Assembly (NCBI GenBank): GCA_003254905.1
Contig: QANU01065951.1
Location: 1-64,000 of the forward strand
Length of the DNA: 64,000 nucleotides
Direction of reading: 5' to 3'
Origin: Nissolia schottii
Lineage: Eukaryota; Streptophyta; Magnoliopsida; Fabales; Fabaceae
The notes below the pieces were generated by a model. That model saw only the letters and a list, made by a program, of their open reading frames with translations, did no database searches and was not told where the DNA came from. Position 1 is the first letter of the stretch, and each line of letters opens with the position of its first letter. Positions 22,514-33,942 of the stretch are shown in pieces. Position numbers and translations under genes: made by a program.

Positions 22514-24836
22514 CCGCAACCTGGTTTTCTCTATTCCCCTAAGAGTTTCTATTCTTTACGTTTTTCTCTCTTCTCTCTCTCTCTGTGAAAACATTCATCT
22601 TCTTATTTAATTTCCTTTCCCATTACGTTTCTTCTCTCCTTTAAAAAAAAAGAAAAGAAAAGAAAAGAAAAACCCTTTAATGTGTGCCTTCTCTGTATAT
22701 TTTCTTTCCTGTCTTCAAGATCCTTATTCTCATCCCTTTAACCAGATCTCTCCTTACTACAATAATGATGCATGGTTTACAGAAAGATTGAAACAATACT
22801 AATTGGCAGATTCGGGAGGAGAGAGAAATGATATTACTGCAGGTGAGTTTATGCATGCTTAGTTACAAACTCTTGTTTAAGAACACACATATCAATAATC
22901 AGCTCAACATCCTTATTGGCATGTATATTTTTTTCCCCTTCTCTATTTATGTGTATTATATATTATATTGTATATTTATCAATAAGACACTTACGAGTGT
23001 ATAATTTTTTGGTAAGCTTATATATGAGTCGTATATAATGAGTGGTAGATGGTGAAGACAAAATTGGATCTCAGGTGTTTATAATTATTATCGAAGATTA
23101 ATTGTATGAAATTTATTTTATTTTTTTTTTTGTCGTGTCTCGACTTTGCCGAACTAATTAATTCAGGAGTTTTTCACATATTCGTACTTCTTATAATGCA
23201 ATTTATTATTTCTTGGGTTTTTTTCTGAAACGATATGGTTTTTTTTCAAAGAATAAAAATAAATATTATATTAAAATAGAAATTAAGTTTTAAATATATT
23301 AAATATTTATTTTAAAGAAAATTATTAATAAATTCTTTTTTTTTTCAATAATGGCATATCCTAACATCCTCTTTGTGAGATTAATTTTTATTTACTAAGA
23401 TTTGTCCTTGCCGCGATTTCTTTTTTCATAATATTTGCAAAGAAAATTTCTCGTGTCGAGATTTCAACTTCTTTATTACATGCTTCATCAAACGTTATCA
23501 AATGTTAATTTTGAAATTTTGAAATTTTTTTAGAAAATTAATTAAAATTAATATTGATAATTGGTTTTAGAGCATACAAGAACTTATCTGTTTATTTAGG
23601 GTGTGAATTTTTTTTTGATTTAAATGAAAAAGTTTAGGAATTATGTTGTGTAAAATATTTTTTATAAATTATAAAATATATAATATTTTTTTCTTTAAGA
23701 TTATAATAATAATTATTATTATTATGAAATATTTTAATTATATTCAATTATTTTAGTAAGAATACCTTTGGGGATGAAAAAAACATTTTTTAACTAGTAG
23801 TTTATCATGAGTTTAATTACTATGAAAGGATTAATCACTATTATCAGTGAGGGATACCTTAGGTGCACCCAAAAAAATTATTTTAGTTTAGAATATAAAA
23901 ATATATTATAAACATTTAATTTTATTATTATGTATTTTGAACTTACAAAGAGGCCTAAGGTTAAATCCTTCCGTTTTAATTTGGTTGATGTCTTACGTTA
24001 TGTTTCCACTCTAACTGTCAAAAGACACTATTAATCTTATTGTTTGGAGTAAATGAAGAAGATTCCAAATTCTGATTATCAAGGTAATCTTGTTTTTACA
24101 TAGAATATTTTATCTTCGAGACCGCAGATACTTTTATTACCGGTCTAAAATGGATTAGATTGTCTTTTCCCTTAATAACGAAGATTTCAATTTGAGAACA
24201 CCCTATGAAATCTGTTTTTCTCCCATTTAACTTTCTATTAACCAAATACCCATGGGTGCTGTTTGTCTTTCTTTTCAAAAACTATAAATAGTTTGTGATT
24301 TTTTATGCAAGTGTTCTTTTGCTTGAAGAAAGAAGTCACAATTGATATTAGGTTTTTTCGGCGGTGTCTCATATATAAGTCATAAGTATTTTTGTTGAAT
24401 TTTAGAGATACTTTGTTTTGCTCCTTTCCGAGAATTTGAGCTTCCTATCTAAATATCGAAAAACAAAAAGTTAGTTATCTTAAATATTATTCTTAAAACT
24501 TTATTTGTATTTTCACTCACTTCATTATAAGCATAATTAGTATAGGATAAAATTAAAAAATAGTTAGTAATTAATTTTTTATATTTGAAATAAACAAATT
24601 ATAAACAATGGAAAAAAAATCTTAAAGGAGTAGATTTAGGGGGGAAGTAGGTCAGCTGCAGGCTGGTTGTTGGAGCCTTTAGCCCGACTCATTTAAGGCT
24701 TAAATCGATCTAACCTATTTAATGAACAAGTCATGGCAAGGTTTTTAAAAAAGTATTTTTTAACTAAATAGGTCAAACCATAAGCAATAAAAGACGCATA
24801 TTAGCTACAACGGGATGAGTTATTTATAAAAATATA

Positions 24837-25163
24837 AGGTTAAATATGTTTCTAGTCCTTGAAAAATTACAAATTTTGTGTTTTACCCCTAAAAAAAATT
24901 TGTTAGGAAATAGTCTCTAACAATTTTTTTTTATTAGGATTTAGTCCCTATCGTCAAGTTGGGCTGTTAACTACTAATGTGGCAGTTAACTTTAACCTGA
25001 CCACGTGGCAAGTCACGATTCCACACAAAATTTATGACCCAACTTAATAGCAGAGACTGTATCCTACCCAAAAAAATTGTCAGGGACTATTTCCTAACAA
25101 ATTTTTTTTAGGGGTAAAGCACAATTTTTATAATTTTTCATGAACTAAAAACATGTTTAACCC
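24837..25163. mobile_element. MITE with exact 9-bp target duplication
   Basis: 327 bases bounded by AGGTTAAATATGTTTCTAGT and inverted GGGTTAAACATGTTTTTAGT, flanked on both sides by the identical 9-mer aaaaatata (24828-24836 and 25164-25172). Inverted similarity runs deep into the element ('aaatttgttaggaaatag...' mirrored), so it can fold on itself. A 9-bp duplication suggests the Mutator superfamily. Non-coding. Lies in the proposed first intron of pri-MIR156. Confidence 0.85.
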
Positions 25164-25172
25164 AAAAATATA

Positions 25173-26780
25173 TGTTATGCATTGAGAATAAAAGAATCCT
25201 ATCATATTCTTATAATACGGCATAATCATATTCAAAATATTTTTGCTTCTCATTTATTTTACTCCCTTAGAAACAGAGTGAGACTTTCTTCTTTTTTTGT
25301 ACTTAGTCAGACCTTTTTCTTTTTTTACTTTTCATCTCTTTGTTTTTGTTTCAAATTTAGACACCAAGCATTTCATATTTTCGTTTGTTGTATAATACCT
25401 ATTAATTTGCTTCCTCTTGTTATATCACTTCAATCTTTGTAGAGTATCATTCTTTCCCAATTACTAGTATAATGCACCTTCTTTCATACTTATTTTGACA
25501 ATGTTAAACTTATATTTTTTTAATAACTTAACTACACCGTATGTATAACTTCAATGACAACTTTTTATTTTTCTTTCTTTTAAGTATACATGTAAACAGG
25601 CTTTTGGGTCAGAGCAGACTTTTAAAAAGGTCAGGCCAGACCTTAAAAATATCCTATAATATACAATAAACTCAAACTCAAGCCAAATAATTTAAAAACA
25701 AATCAGACATATTTAAGCTTAAGCTTAGTTCAGACTGACACATTTCCACCCCCAAGTAGGAGTTGTGCTGCCTATCCAAACAATTAGAAATAATGATGAC
25801 TAAACTATGATAATGAATACCAAGAATTAGCGGCCATGTGATCGTGATTAATACTCTTTCCTTTATCGTACATCTATCAATTTAGGGTTTTTATTGTTGG
25901 GTGTGTTTTAATATATCTTACATTTTGAATATCAAGATCGATGACATTTTTTTTTATTAATATAATTTTTTATATTAATAACTAAATAAAACAAGTTGAT
26001 TAAATGTTAATGATAAAGAAAATATTAATGAAATATACTGAAATGACAAGTATACTGAAATGAGGAAATATTTTCAAAAAATATTTTCTTGTTTAATTTT
26101 CATTATGTTAATTATATGTTTGGAGTTATTTACATAATTCAAATAGGTCATCCGAATTATTTTTACTATGTTGTTGATGCATTGTTTGTAATTTTTTTTA
26201 CATCATCAAAGCATTCATACATGACATATGTGATATTTGGAATAATTAATGTCTTAAATAAGTTTTCGATACTTGTAAAAGTATAGAGGATTTCAGTTTT
26301 GGTTCCTATATATAAAATATTTGGTTTTGTTTCAATCTAAACATTATTAAAAGTTTTGATTTTAAATCTATATTTATATTTAATTTGATTTTTACTCCTT
26401 AGAGAAAATTAATATATTTATTTTAAGTCTCCAAAAATTTATGATAATTTTGTTTAACTTCTTTCGAATGGTACTGAAACTAAATCATCATAAATTTTCA
26501 ATGACTAAAATCCTAGGCCTAAATCATAATATTTTGGGAAATATTTGCACCTAAACTAAACAACAAATTTATATGGACCAAAACCAAAAAGCTGAAAAAT
26601 GTTTGAATCGAAAGCAAAACAAAATTTTAGTAAGGAATACAACTAGATTCAACTATATCTTCGAGGACCAAAAATTTATTGAAGCCATCTTAAAAAAAAT
26701 CTAATTATTTTATGTGCGTATTATTGAACATATTATGATAGGCCTTTTGTCATTTATAAGTGAAAATATTCATGTGGCTA
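25173..26780. other. AT-rich DNA within or beside the MIR156 locus
   Basis: 25590-25760 has text of the 'gggtcagagcagac ... gacacatttccaccccc' dispersed repeat type. 26285-26690 shows 'ggttcctatatataaaat' and inverted 'ggaccaaaa' blocks like a decayed MITE. No exon or RNA is visible. Confidence 0.35.
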
Positions 26781-26980
26781 AGGAAATCGAGCATATGCAT
26801 AATATATACACATAAGTGTTGTCCCTAAACCCTATATATGTATGGTCTCATCCGAATGCATCTCTCATGGTTATTTTTCATGATGGACAGCGATAGATAA
26901 TGGCTATAAAACTATGTAGAGAGGGATGCACTTCATTGAAGGGTATGATCGGTTTGATTGGGAATTGTGATGAGACACTT

Positions 26981-27078
26981 CTAATGTTGACAGAAGAGAG
27001 AGAGCACAACCCGGGAAACGGTCAAAGCAAAGTCTTTGCCTTTGTTGGGATGTGCTTTCTCTTCTTCTGTCATCATCA
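26981..27078 (+). ncRNA. MIR156: miR156 precursor hairpin
   Basis: The 5' arm carries TGACAGAAGAGAGAGAGCAC at 26988-27007 (21-nt form with an extra T from 26987), a miR156-family sequence. The 3' arm at 27052-27072 reads GTGCTTTCTCTTCTTCTGTC followed by A, pairing along the whole mature segment with few mismatches. With a 2-nt 3' overhang the star would be about 27054-27074. The loop is about 44 nt. The basal stem is weak but 'tgatga' / 'tcatca' can pair further out. miR156 cleaves and represses SPL transcription factor mRNAs and holds plants in the juvenile phase. Two short open frames overlapping the hairpin are chance. Confidence 0.92.
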
Positions 27079-27721
27079 CACCCCAGACAACAACACTTGC
27101 CTCTCATTGCTATAGATATGATATATGCAGCACTACTTTCTTATTTCCAATCAAGGTAATGTGAGGCTTTTTCTTGTACTATATGTTGATTGGTTATATT
27201 TGTCGATTTTTTTCCTATTCATATGGTATCATATAATATGAACTCTCAACTGTGATTTTTTGTAGGCACGTACCCTCTATGAAGAGTCCTCTAATCACTA
27301 AGATACCCTACGATAAAGGAAACATTTCTCTTTTACGCAAAGTATAAATAAAGGTGAAGAAAGATAGGTTGATTATTATTATTATATGGAAAATAAAAGT
27401 TTTGAAGCGGCCGGGAATTTTTCTTGATTTCTTTTGGAATTATATTTTTTAATAATAAAGGTTTAGGTGGACAAAAAGACTTCCCGGTCCTTTTTGAAAT
27501 TTTGTGTTTACTTTTTTTGGCTTAAAAAAACCAAAAACATATACATTATTTAATAGAAAAATGGGTAAAATGAATATACCACCTTGAGGTTTGGTAAAAT
27601 AGTATTTCACCTCAAATTAGTGAAAAATTTGTATCTCAGCCCAATTTTTTTCTAAGCCTAACCACCAATGTTTTTAACTATTTGTTTTTCAAAAACAAAA
27701 GAACCATTAACCAAAAGAAAT

Positions 27722-28210
27722 CACTACGAGAAATTTATTAAATACATACTAGTTTTATAGACTTTTTTTTTTTAACACAAAATCGATTTTTTAAATTAGA
27801 AACAGATTTTTCGTTTATAACAAAAAATAGAAATTGTTATTAATAAATGAAATTACATAATAGGATTTTTATATTAGTTTCATAATTCACTCTGTAATAA
27901 TTCTCACCAACAAGTGAAAATATTACTGACGAATTTTTTACAAAAATTTTATCTAAATATTTTTTTAAAAATAAAATATTAATAATTACAGATAAAATAT
28001 TTTCATATACAATTATCGAATGAGTTTTACTTTATTTTAATAATTTTAGACAGATATAGATATTTGTAAGTATACTTCTAATTTATTATTAAAAATTCCT
28101 ATTTATTCATTATAGATGAAAAATATGTCTTTGATTAAAAACGTGGTCTGCATTAAAGATTTTTTTTCTTATTGTAAATTTCATATGTATTTAAGATTAT
28201 TTTAGTAGTG
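27722..28210. mobile_element. CACTA-like non-autonomous element
   Basis: Starts CACTACGAGAAATTTATTAA and ends ...TTTTAGTAGTG; the inverted right end reads CACTACTAAAATAATCTTAA. Both then continue with AATACATA. CACTA termini define the En/Spm superfamily. The 489-base body has no transposase. The expected 3-bp target duplication is not exact (aat / act). Confidence 0.6.
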
Positions 28211-28243
28211 ACTTATTTTTTAATTTATCTTTTTTAGAAACGA

Positions 28244-28750
28244 ACCTACTACCAAAAAAATGCTAAATACAAACAAGATTTAAAGACCAAAAATTTTTCA
28301 ATAATAAAAACTATTTTTTTTAATAAAAGACATTTGTTTCGTTTGTAAAAAAAAAGTAGGGATTTTTAATAACAAATAAGAAGTATAGAGATGAATATTT
28401 ATATTGGTTGAAACATCTGTCATAAACTACAGGAAACAAAATTCCGCACACAATTATAAGTTATAACTGTCTTATTTTATAAAAAAAATATTTAGACAAA
28501 AGTCCTGTCAAAAAATCCATTTATAATATGTACTGTTTGTTGGTAAGAATTATTACAAATGACTTTTTAATAGAATTTTATTTAAATAAATATTACAAAA
28601 AATTTGTTTGTAATAATATTTGCTTATTTGTAAAAATTATTGCAGACGAGGTTTACAACAAATGTAGATATTTATCTGTATACTTTTATCTATTATTAAA
28701 AATTCAACTATTGTTGCAGACGAAAAACCTCTCGTAATTTAAAATATTGA
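28244..28750. mobile_element. Second, related CACTA-like copy
   Basis: Begins CCTACTACCAAAAAAATGCTAAATACAAAC with a 'ttTAaAGAC' block that parallels the start of the 27722 element, and contains shared internal text such as repeated 'aaaaattattgcagacgag' style segments. It follows the first copy after only about 35 bases. The 69-codon open frame at 28528-28737 is low complexity. Ends are not well defined. Confidence 0.35.
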
Positions 28751-29062
28751 CTTGTATTACACATACGCTATTTCAATCTATACTTCCATTTAAAGGTTGA
28801 CTACTAGAGTGTTCTTAGGGGCCTATTTATTTAGGAATTATAAATCTACGAATAATAAGAGGAAGATATATGTAACCCTTTCGCCGCTAAAATTTAGAGA
28901 CATTACGAGGAGAAGAATATAAACATATAAAAACATTTGCAATCTATTTCTCAAAATAAAAGTGTGATTGTTCAAGTTTAATTTCCATGTAATGTCAGGG
29001 CAAAAAGTTTAAATAATATTTTAATTATTTGTTGACACAGAGATAAAAATAGTTACTTTTTT

Positions 29063-29064
<2 letters not shown>

Positions 29065-29098
<34 letters not shown>
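29065..29098. repeat. (TA)n microsatellite
   Basis: Uninterrupted TA dinucleotides, about 16 units. Confidence 0.9.
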
Positions 29099-29099
<1 letters not shown>

Positions 29100-29564
29100 C
29101 AAAAGCCTTCCTATCCTAGAAATATGATATTGAGTTTGTCATATATATATGCATACATATATGCACACACACATCCTAGACACATGATCCTTATGTTAAC
29201 AAGGCGAGAGTTTTGGCACATCCATAAGCCTACTAATCAAGCCCAAACTATTCATAAGGATCATATCTCTCCAACAGAGAGCATTGGACAAAATGGATCA
29301 TTGGTCAAACATATTTCTAATACACAGGTTTGTCTATAAGAGGCAAGCGTAAAACATATTATATGCCTATCATGTTTGTTACCTTCGTGCTTCTCAAGTT
29401 TACAAAAGCATGTCTTTTAAGAATAAGTATTTAAAAGGCCATAGTTATAAAATACACTAGGTTTTTCATTTCCTTTCAACTACGATAATTTACAAAGAGG
29501 GGAGGCTCTCTTTATATAGAGAGAAGATTGCTCTTATAGAAGAACAATAGAGCTCTAAATGATA

Positions 29565-29735
29565 CATGTATACAATATGCATACACTCGGCACACGAATC
29601 CAACATGCACTCAGTACCTTTGTTCTAAACCACACACATATACAACATACACTCAGCACACGTATAAAACATGAGCTCAACACCTTAGTTCTAAACCACA
29701 CATGTATGCTACATACACTTAACACCGCACAATAT
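29565..29735. repeat. Minisatellite, about 69-bp unit, about 2.4 copies
   Basis: The unit 'cacgtataCAACATacactcagcacacg...ttgttctaaaccacaca' recurs at about 29567, 29636 and (partly) 29703. The units differ by several substitutions. Both strands give short open frames with matching repeats, which explains them as artefacts. Confidence 0.75.
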
Positions 29736-29879
29736 GGACCCACAATTTCTTACAGTTCTTAGATGTCATAAACTTCTTGGTGGACTGTAGCAATATCAAG
29801 ATACAAGGAGCCTTGACATACACTAAAACATCGTTAATTTCAGTGCGAAATCAAATAATAATTTATAAATTAAGAAACC

Positions 29880-31140
29880 CCCCCAAAAACGTAGTAAAGA
29901 GGACTAATCTAGGTTGTTTCTCAAGAAAGTAATTTGAAAGCCAATTACAAGTTCAACTAAATTGGGGGGTTTGATTGATTGATTTTAAATAAAAAGGAAA
30001 GCAAAACAAAAGCGGATCAACAATAATAAAGAGCAATATCCTGCATATAGCGTTCTAGATTCAAGGATTTATTGTCATCAATTCCTAAATTAATTATTCA
30101 TAGGAGGGGATGTTGTTTGTTAATTGAAATTTCTAACTAACACGCAATTCACTCAAGAGACTGCAATTGTCATTCCTCCAAGCATCAATTGCACAACCTA
30201 ATTAGATCTAATTAGTTCTCCTAAAAAGTTCTCAAATCCTAAATCATTAAATCCTACAATAGTCAAGAAATGTCAACCTAGAATTAACCTCAACCAATAA
30301 CATGCAATCGCTATATTACTAATTAGGGGTGGAACAATTCATGAATAAACATTAAGCGCAAGAATCTCCAATTAAGTCATAATTTAGAGTTACCACATGC
30401 AAGATATTAGGGAACTACACCTCCATGGATAGAGGATAAAAACACAAAAGAAATAGATGAAAGGAGGAAGAAGTATAGATATAAAAATAATGCAAAACCT
30501 GAATTAATAAATAAGAAGGATGAGTCGAATCATGAAGAGACTCATATGCGATCACGAGAGCTCCAACAATCTTCGAATGAATGGAAACTAACAAAGCATC
30601 GCTAACATTAATCCTAAGATGCGGAAAAATAAAGGAAAAACTATAGAAACCTAATCCTAAGAGAAGCTCGGGAGCTAATTATGTGTGTCGTTCTCTCAAT
30701 TGTGTTCACCCTATGTTTATTTATAACCTTTTGGGGTCACAAAATAGGATTTTGGGCTTCTGTGATCGTGTTTCGCGCGAGACACCTTTACTGAGCCATA
30801 TTTCTCACTCTCTGTTTGCAACATCTCCCACGAGATGACTTAGTGTCTCGCGTGAGATGTGTTCCAGAATCTCATTTTGGCTCTTTTTCTTCCATTCCTT
30901 GCTCCTTTTGCTCCCCTTCTTGCCCCAACACTCGATTACCTGTGATTCTAACAACTTAAACACAAGATGTTAAACACATAGGTTACTCAAGACAGTTAAA
31001 AAATCATTTAAAAACAGTATTTAAACTATAGTTTTCTCAATTATGCTCATAAAAGGACAATTATGCGAATCTTATCAATTAGCCAACAAAATCACATAAT
31101 TCTAGGCTGCAATGCTAAATTATGGAGTATAGAAATTTCG
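29880..31140. mobile_element. Probable Athila-type retrotransposon non-coding region
   Basis: No coding capacity. 30765-30860 has repeated 'tctcgcgcgagac' type motifs shared with 8588-8622. The surrounding text ('ccaattaagtcataatttagagttacca', 'caagaaatgtcaacctag') looks like LTR or leader DNA. The gag relic that follows at 31150 supports the assignment, though orientation and ends are unclear. Confidence 0.4.
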
Positions 31141-31149
31141 AATAAAATC

Positions 31150-31700
31150 CCTCTATCAAGCCTCTTCTGACACAAATCTGCTAAGGGCTTTCCCCTATAC
31201 TCCGAAAGGTGGTGTTAAGTTGTGGTTGGATATGCAACCACCAAGATCCATCACGACTTGGAAACAACTAGAGAAAAAATTCATGGAAAGGTTCAATGAG
31301 CCAAGTAAAATCTTACACATTCAGAAGGCCATCCTGAATTTTTCTAAGGCTAAGGAGGAGTCCTTTGCTAGGTGCTGGAGGAGGTACCAAACTTTGCAAG
31401 CAAGATGCCAAAATCACGAGATCCCCCTCCATTTCCTTATTCATGTCTTCTACAATGAATTGGATGGGGACTCAGGAATTCCATTATGCAGCAGCTGGAG
31501 GAGCTGACCTCTGAACACCCATTGAGGCATTTGAATTTTTCGATCTAGTAGCTAAGAATGGGTAAGAGAAGAAGGCTCAAGCTGCCGCACTGCTAGAAAG
31601 CTAATCGGAAAAGAATAATGAAATCCAACGAAAGATCACCAAAGTACAAGACTTCAATGTTGAGATTCCATCCCCTGAGCTCTGCTAGAGGATTCATGTA
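31150..31700 (+). pseudogene. Ty3/Athila-type gag relic
   Basis: Reads AFPYTPKGGVKLWLDMQPP, then SITTWKQLEKKFMERF, SFARCWRRYQTLQARC and PLHFLIHVFYNEL: the retrotrans_gag signature (SITTW..L...F...Y, ESxxxxWxRxxxLxxxCPxHxI). The frame shifts near 31470 and later blocks (EAFEFFDLVAKNG) are broken by stops. No protease or pol follows. Confidence 0.75.
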
Positions 31701-33286
31701 AATTAAGGATGCCCGTTTGAACCCCGAAGGGAGGTGTTTTGTGTAGAAAGGAGAACAAGGTCGAAAGCAACACTGAAAGGGTTGCATTTTTCACCAACTC
31801 TTTATCTGCTAATTACTGCAATCTCAAACCAGGACCTTCCTCATTGTATTAAAATCAAAGTTTCAGCAGAGCTCTTTCCTCTGACACAAGCCAAGAAAAA
31901 AAAAAATCTAAACAGTGTAAGTCTTGTGGATAAATATCTATGCGGATGGAGAAACGTGATTCACTTACCTATCAAACTATATAGTTTGAGAACTAATACT
32001 CTTGCATGCATGTTAGAGAAGTACTAAGTTCAGAAGAAAAAGTGGCTCCAGCATGGAGATCAAAGTTTCAGTATGTTACAATTTTTTAGAGCCACATAAT
32101 ACACTAAATACAACATAGCCGATGTTACAAACACGGATTTTTTACATATTTATTCCCCAAAAACAATAAATTATCCAAAATACGTTCGATACAAAAAAAT
32201 TTACATCTGTATGAGTCTAGGGGCTGAAATCGGTACATTATCTAGCGATTTCAGACCCCGAAATTTTTTTTATTTAAAGGGACTGAAATTGCCACACTGT
32301 CTGGTGATTTCAAAACCCAAAAAAAAAAAAAAATTCCACGTCATGCCAGCACAACAAGTAAGCTTTTCCCCTTTTTGTTTTCCAAAATTTCCCTGCACTG
32401 CCCGCGATTTAAGGGAATTGCTTTATGTCAATGATGGCGATTTCAGGTGAGATCTTTTTTAAAAAATCTTTTGAATTTCTGAAATCGCTCTACACTATAA
32501 CAATTTCAAAAATTCGACCCATACATCCATAATTTTGCTTTTTGACTTATGTTTCTGGATTTAGTGTTTCTTGTACCGATATTATTGTTAAAACCCCTAC
32601 AAACACACTCAGCACCTTCTTGGAAACATCACCATTAAAAATTGCAATTGCATCCCCGTATCCATTCCAAGCACCAATAATTATAGCCCAATGACATTTA
32701 GCTCTGTCGGAAGTAGATATTATTTTGCAACATAATAAAGGGGAAAATCACTAAAATAGAGGGAGAAGGTGCAACATTATCATGACTCGTACATACAAAA
32801 CAAAACAGTGTGACCATAAAGCTGACAAAGGCTAGGAGTTGAACCCACATGTGCTGCAGGTGTGACACACCGAGGCTATGCTGTGTCTGTGCAGTCATGT
32901 CAGTAATTGAAACGTCCGGAGTCTACAGCAGCAAATGATCTTCTCACTTGATGTGTTCCCTTCACTTGAAATGAGTCCCTCCACGAAAATTAACAGAGTA
33001 CACACTCAAGTTGCTGAATTCAATGACGTAAAGAAATAGAACAGTGCTAGCGTGACAAAGGCAGAGTCACAATTAAGTTTTTGACAATTAAAGCATCAAA
33101 TCACCAGTGGATAGAGAATATTTAATCACCTCATTATTCAACCCAATTTAAATGATTCACAGGCAAAAAAATTCATGCGCTCTGCATCACTGCATTCGTT
33201 CAATAACAAAAGAGTAGGAAAGGAAGCTTCACCAATAGACATCCATTTGAAAGAGAAAATGGAAAGCGAGAAGATGATTGAATATC
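31701..33286. other. Intergenic DNA with 'gaaatcg' stem-loop repeats
   Basis: 32224-32254 is a perfect inverted repeat (CTGAAATCG ... CGATTTCAG), repeated less perfectly at about 32281-32316 and 32430-32510. These look like parts of one degenerate TIR or satellite family. No gene or exon chain is visible. Confidence 0.4.
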
Positions 33287-33397
33287 TTACACATCAATGA
33301 AGCAGGGCATAATAACAGCCTCTTCATAATCCTTAGAGAAGTTCACTTCAATTATATCCCCATTTTTCTTTTTCTTTTCCTTAATTTGGGAGAGTTT
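33287..33397 (-). pseudogene. Orphan terminal-exon-like fragment
   Basis: The minus strand has an open block of 36 codons ending in TAA at 33287: KLSQIKEKKKK then NGDIIEVNFSKDYEEAVIMP. Its amino acid composition looks more protein-like than the flanks. A TTTAG that could serve as an acceptor precedes it, but the tract before it is not pyrimidine-rich. I do not recognise the product and no upstream exon was found, so it is a relic of an unknown gene or chance. Confidence 0.2.
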
Positions 33398-33612
33398 CTA
33401 AATAGGGCATTTTTCTTTCCGTCGGTTTTCGAAGGTTAGTGAAATTAATTGCAATACTCCAAAAATAATTTTACAAAAAGACCAAGATGCTCTTTATCAT
33501 GTGCAGGGAGCAAACCCTAGCATGCATGCATTGTAACACTCTAGCACTTGATATTCATGCATATACACATATAGACACAAATATATTCAATAGTTAATCC
33601 ATCAAGCACATA

Positions 33613-33925
33613 TAGAGAGTTATTGGATATGTTCTCAAAATGATGTTTCTCATATATCATTGTATGATGTGTAAGCTATATGATTACCATCAAGTTCAAT
33701 CATACAAGATCAAATGTATTCTATTTAGCATATAACATCCTTTTGCATTCTAATTGTCATTATCTATTTGTTATGTTCTATTTATCATCATCAAAATATA
33801 GAACAACTAGGGAAACCTAGTTCTACAAATATAAGCATATTCAATAAGCATAGATAATTAGAACATATTGTATTTGTCATCATCAAAACATATTGTATTA
33901 ATCAATTGGAACAACTAGGGAAACC
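33613..33925. mobile_element. LTR-like dispersed repeat, copy 1
   Basis: Matches 62467-62775 over about 310 bases in the same orientation, including 'tgttctcaaaatgatgtttctcatat', 'catcaagttcaatcatacaagatcaaatgtattct' and 'tttgtcatcatcaaaacatatt'. The last phrase, inverted, resembles the LTR of plant copia elements. No flanking coding sequence, so it is a solo LTR or fragment. Confidence 0.6.
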
Positions 33926-33942
33926 TAGTCCCACAGAAGTTA

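Larger units (their letters stand above)
22540..27400 (+). ncRNA. MIR156: Putative split primary transcript of MIR156
   Basis: Proposed exon 1 runs from about 22540 to 22842 and ends ACTGCAG before GTGAGT, a near-perfect donor. A candidate acceptor (TTTTCATGATGGACAG) ends at 26890; the next exon 26891-27155 holds the hairpin and ends TCAAG before GTAATG. A third exon may start at 27266 after TTTTTTGTAG. No long open frame exists. Plant pri-miRNAs are Pol II transcripts and those of MIR156 genes often contain introns. The 4 kb first intron contains a MITE at 24837-25163. The exon chain is predicted from splice motifs alone, and the 5' exon could belong to another transcript. Confidence 0.4.

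Noticed and set aside
26900..27115. 71- and 67-codon open frames over the miR156 hairpin
   Set aside because: Overlap a structured RNA, lack domains, and are present on both strands because of the hairpin; a miRNA-encoded peptide cannot be argued from this alone.
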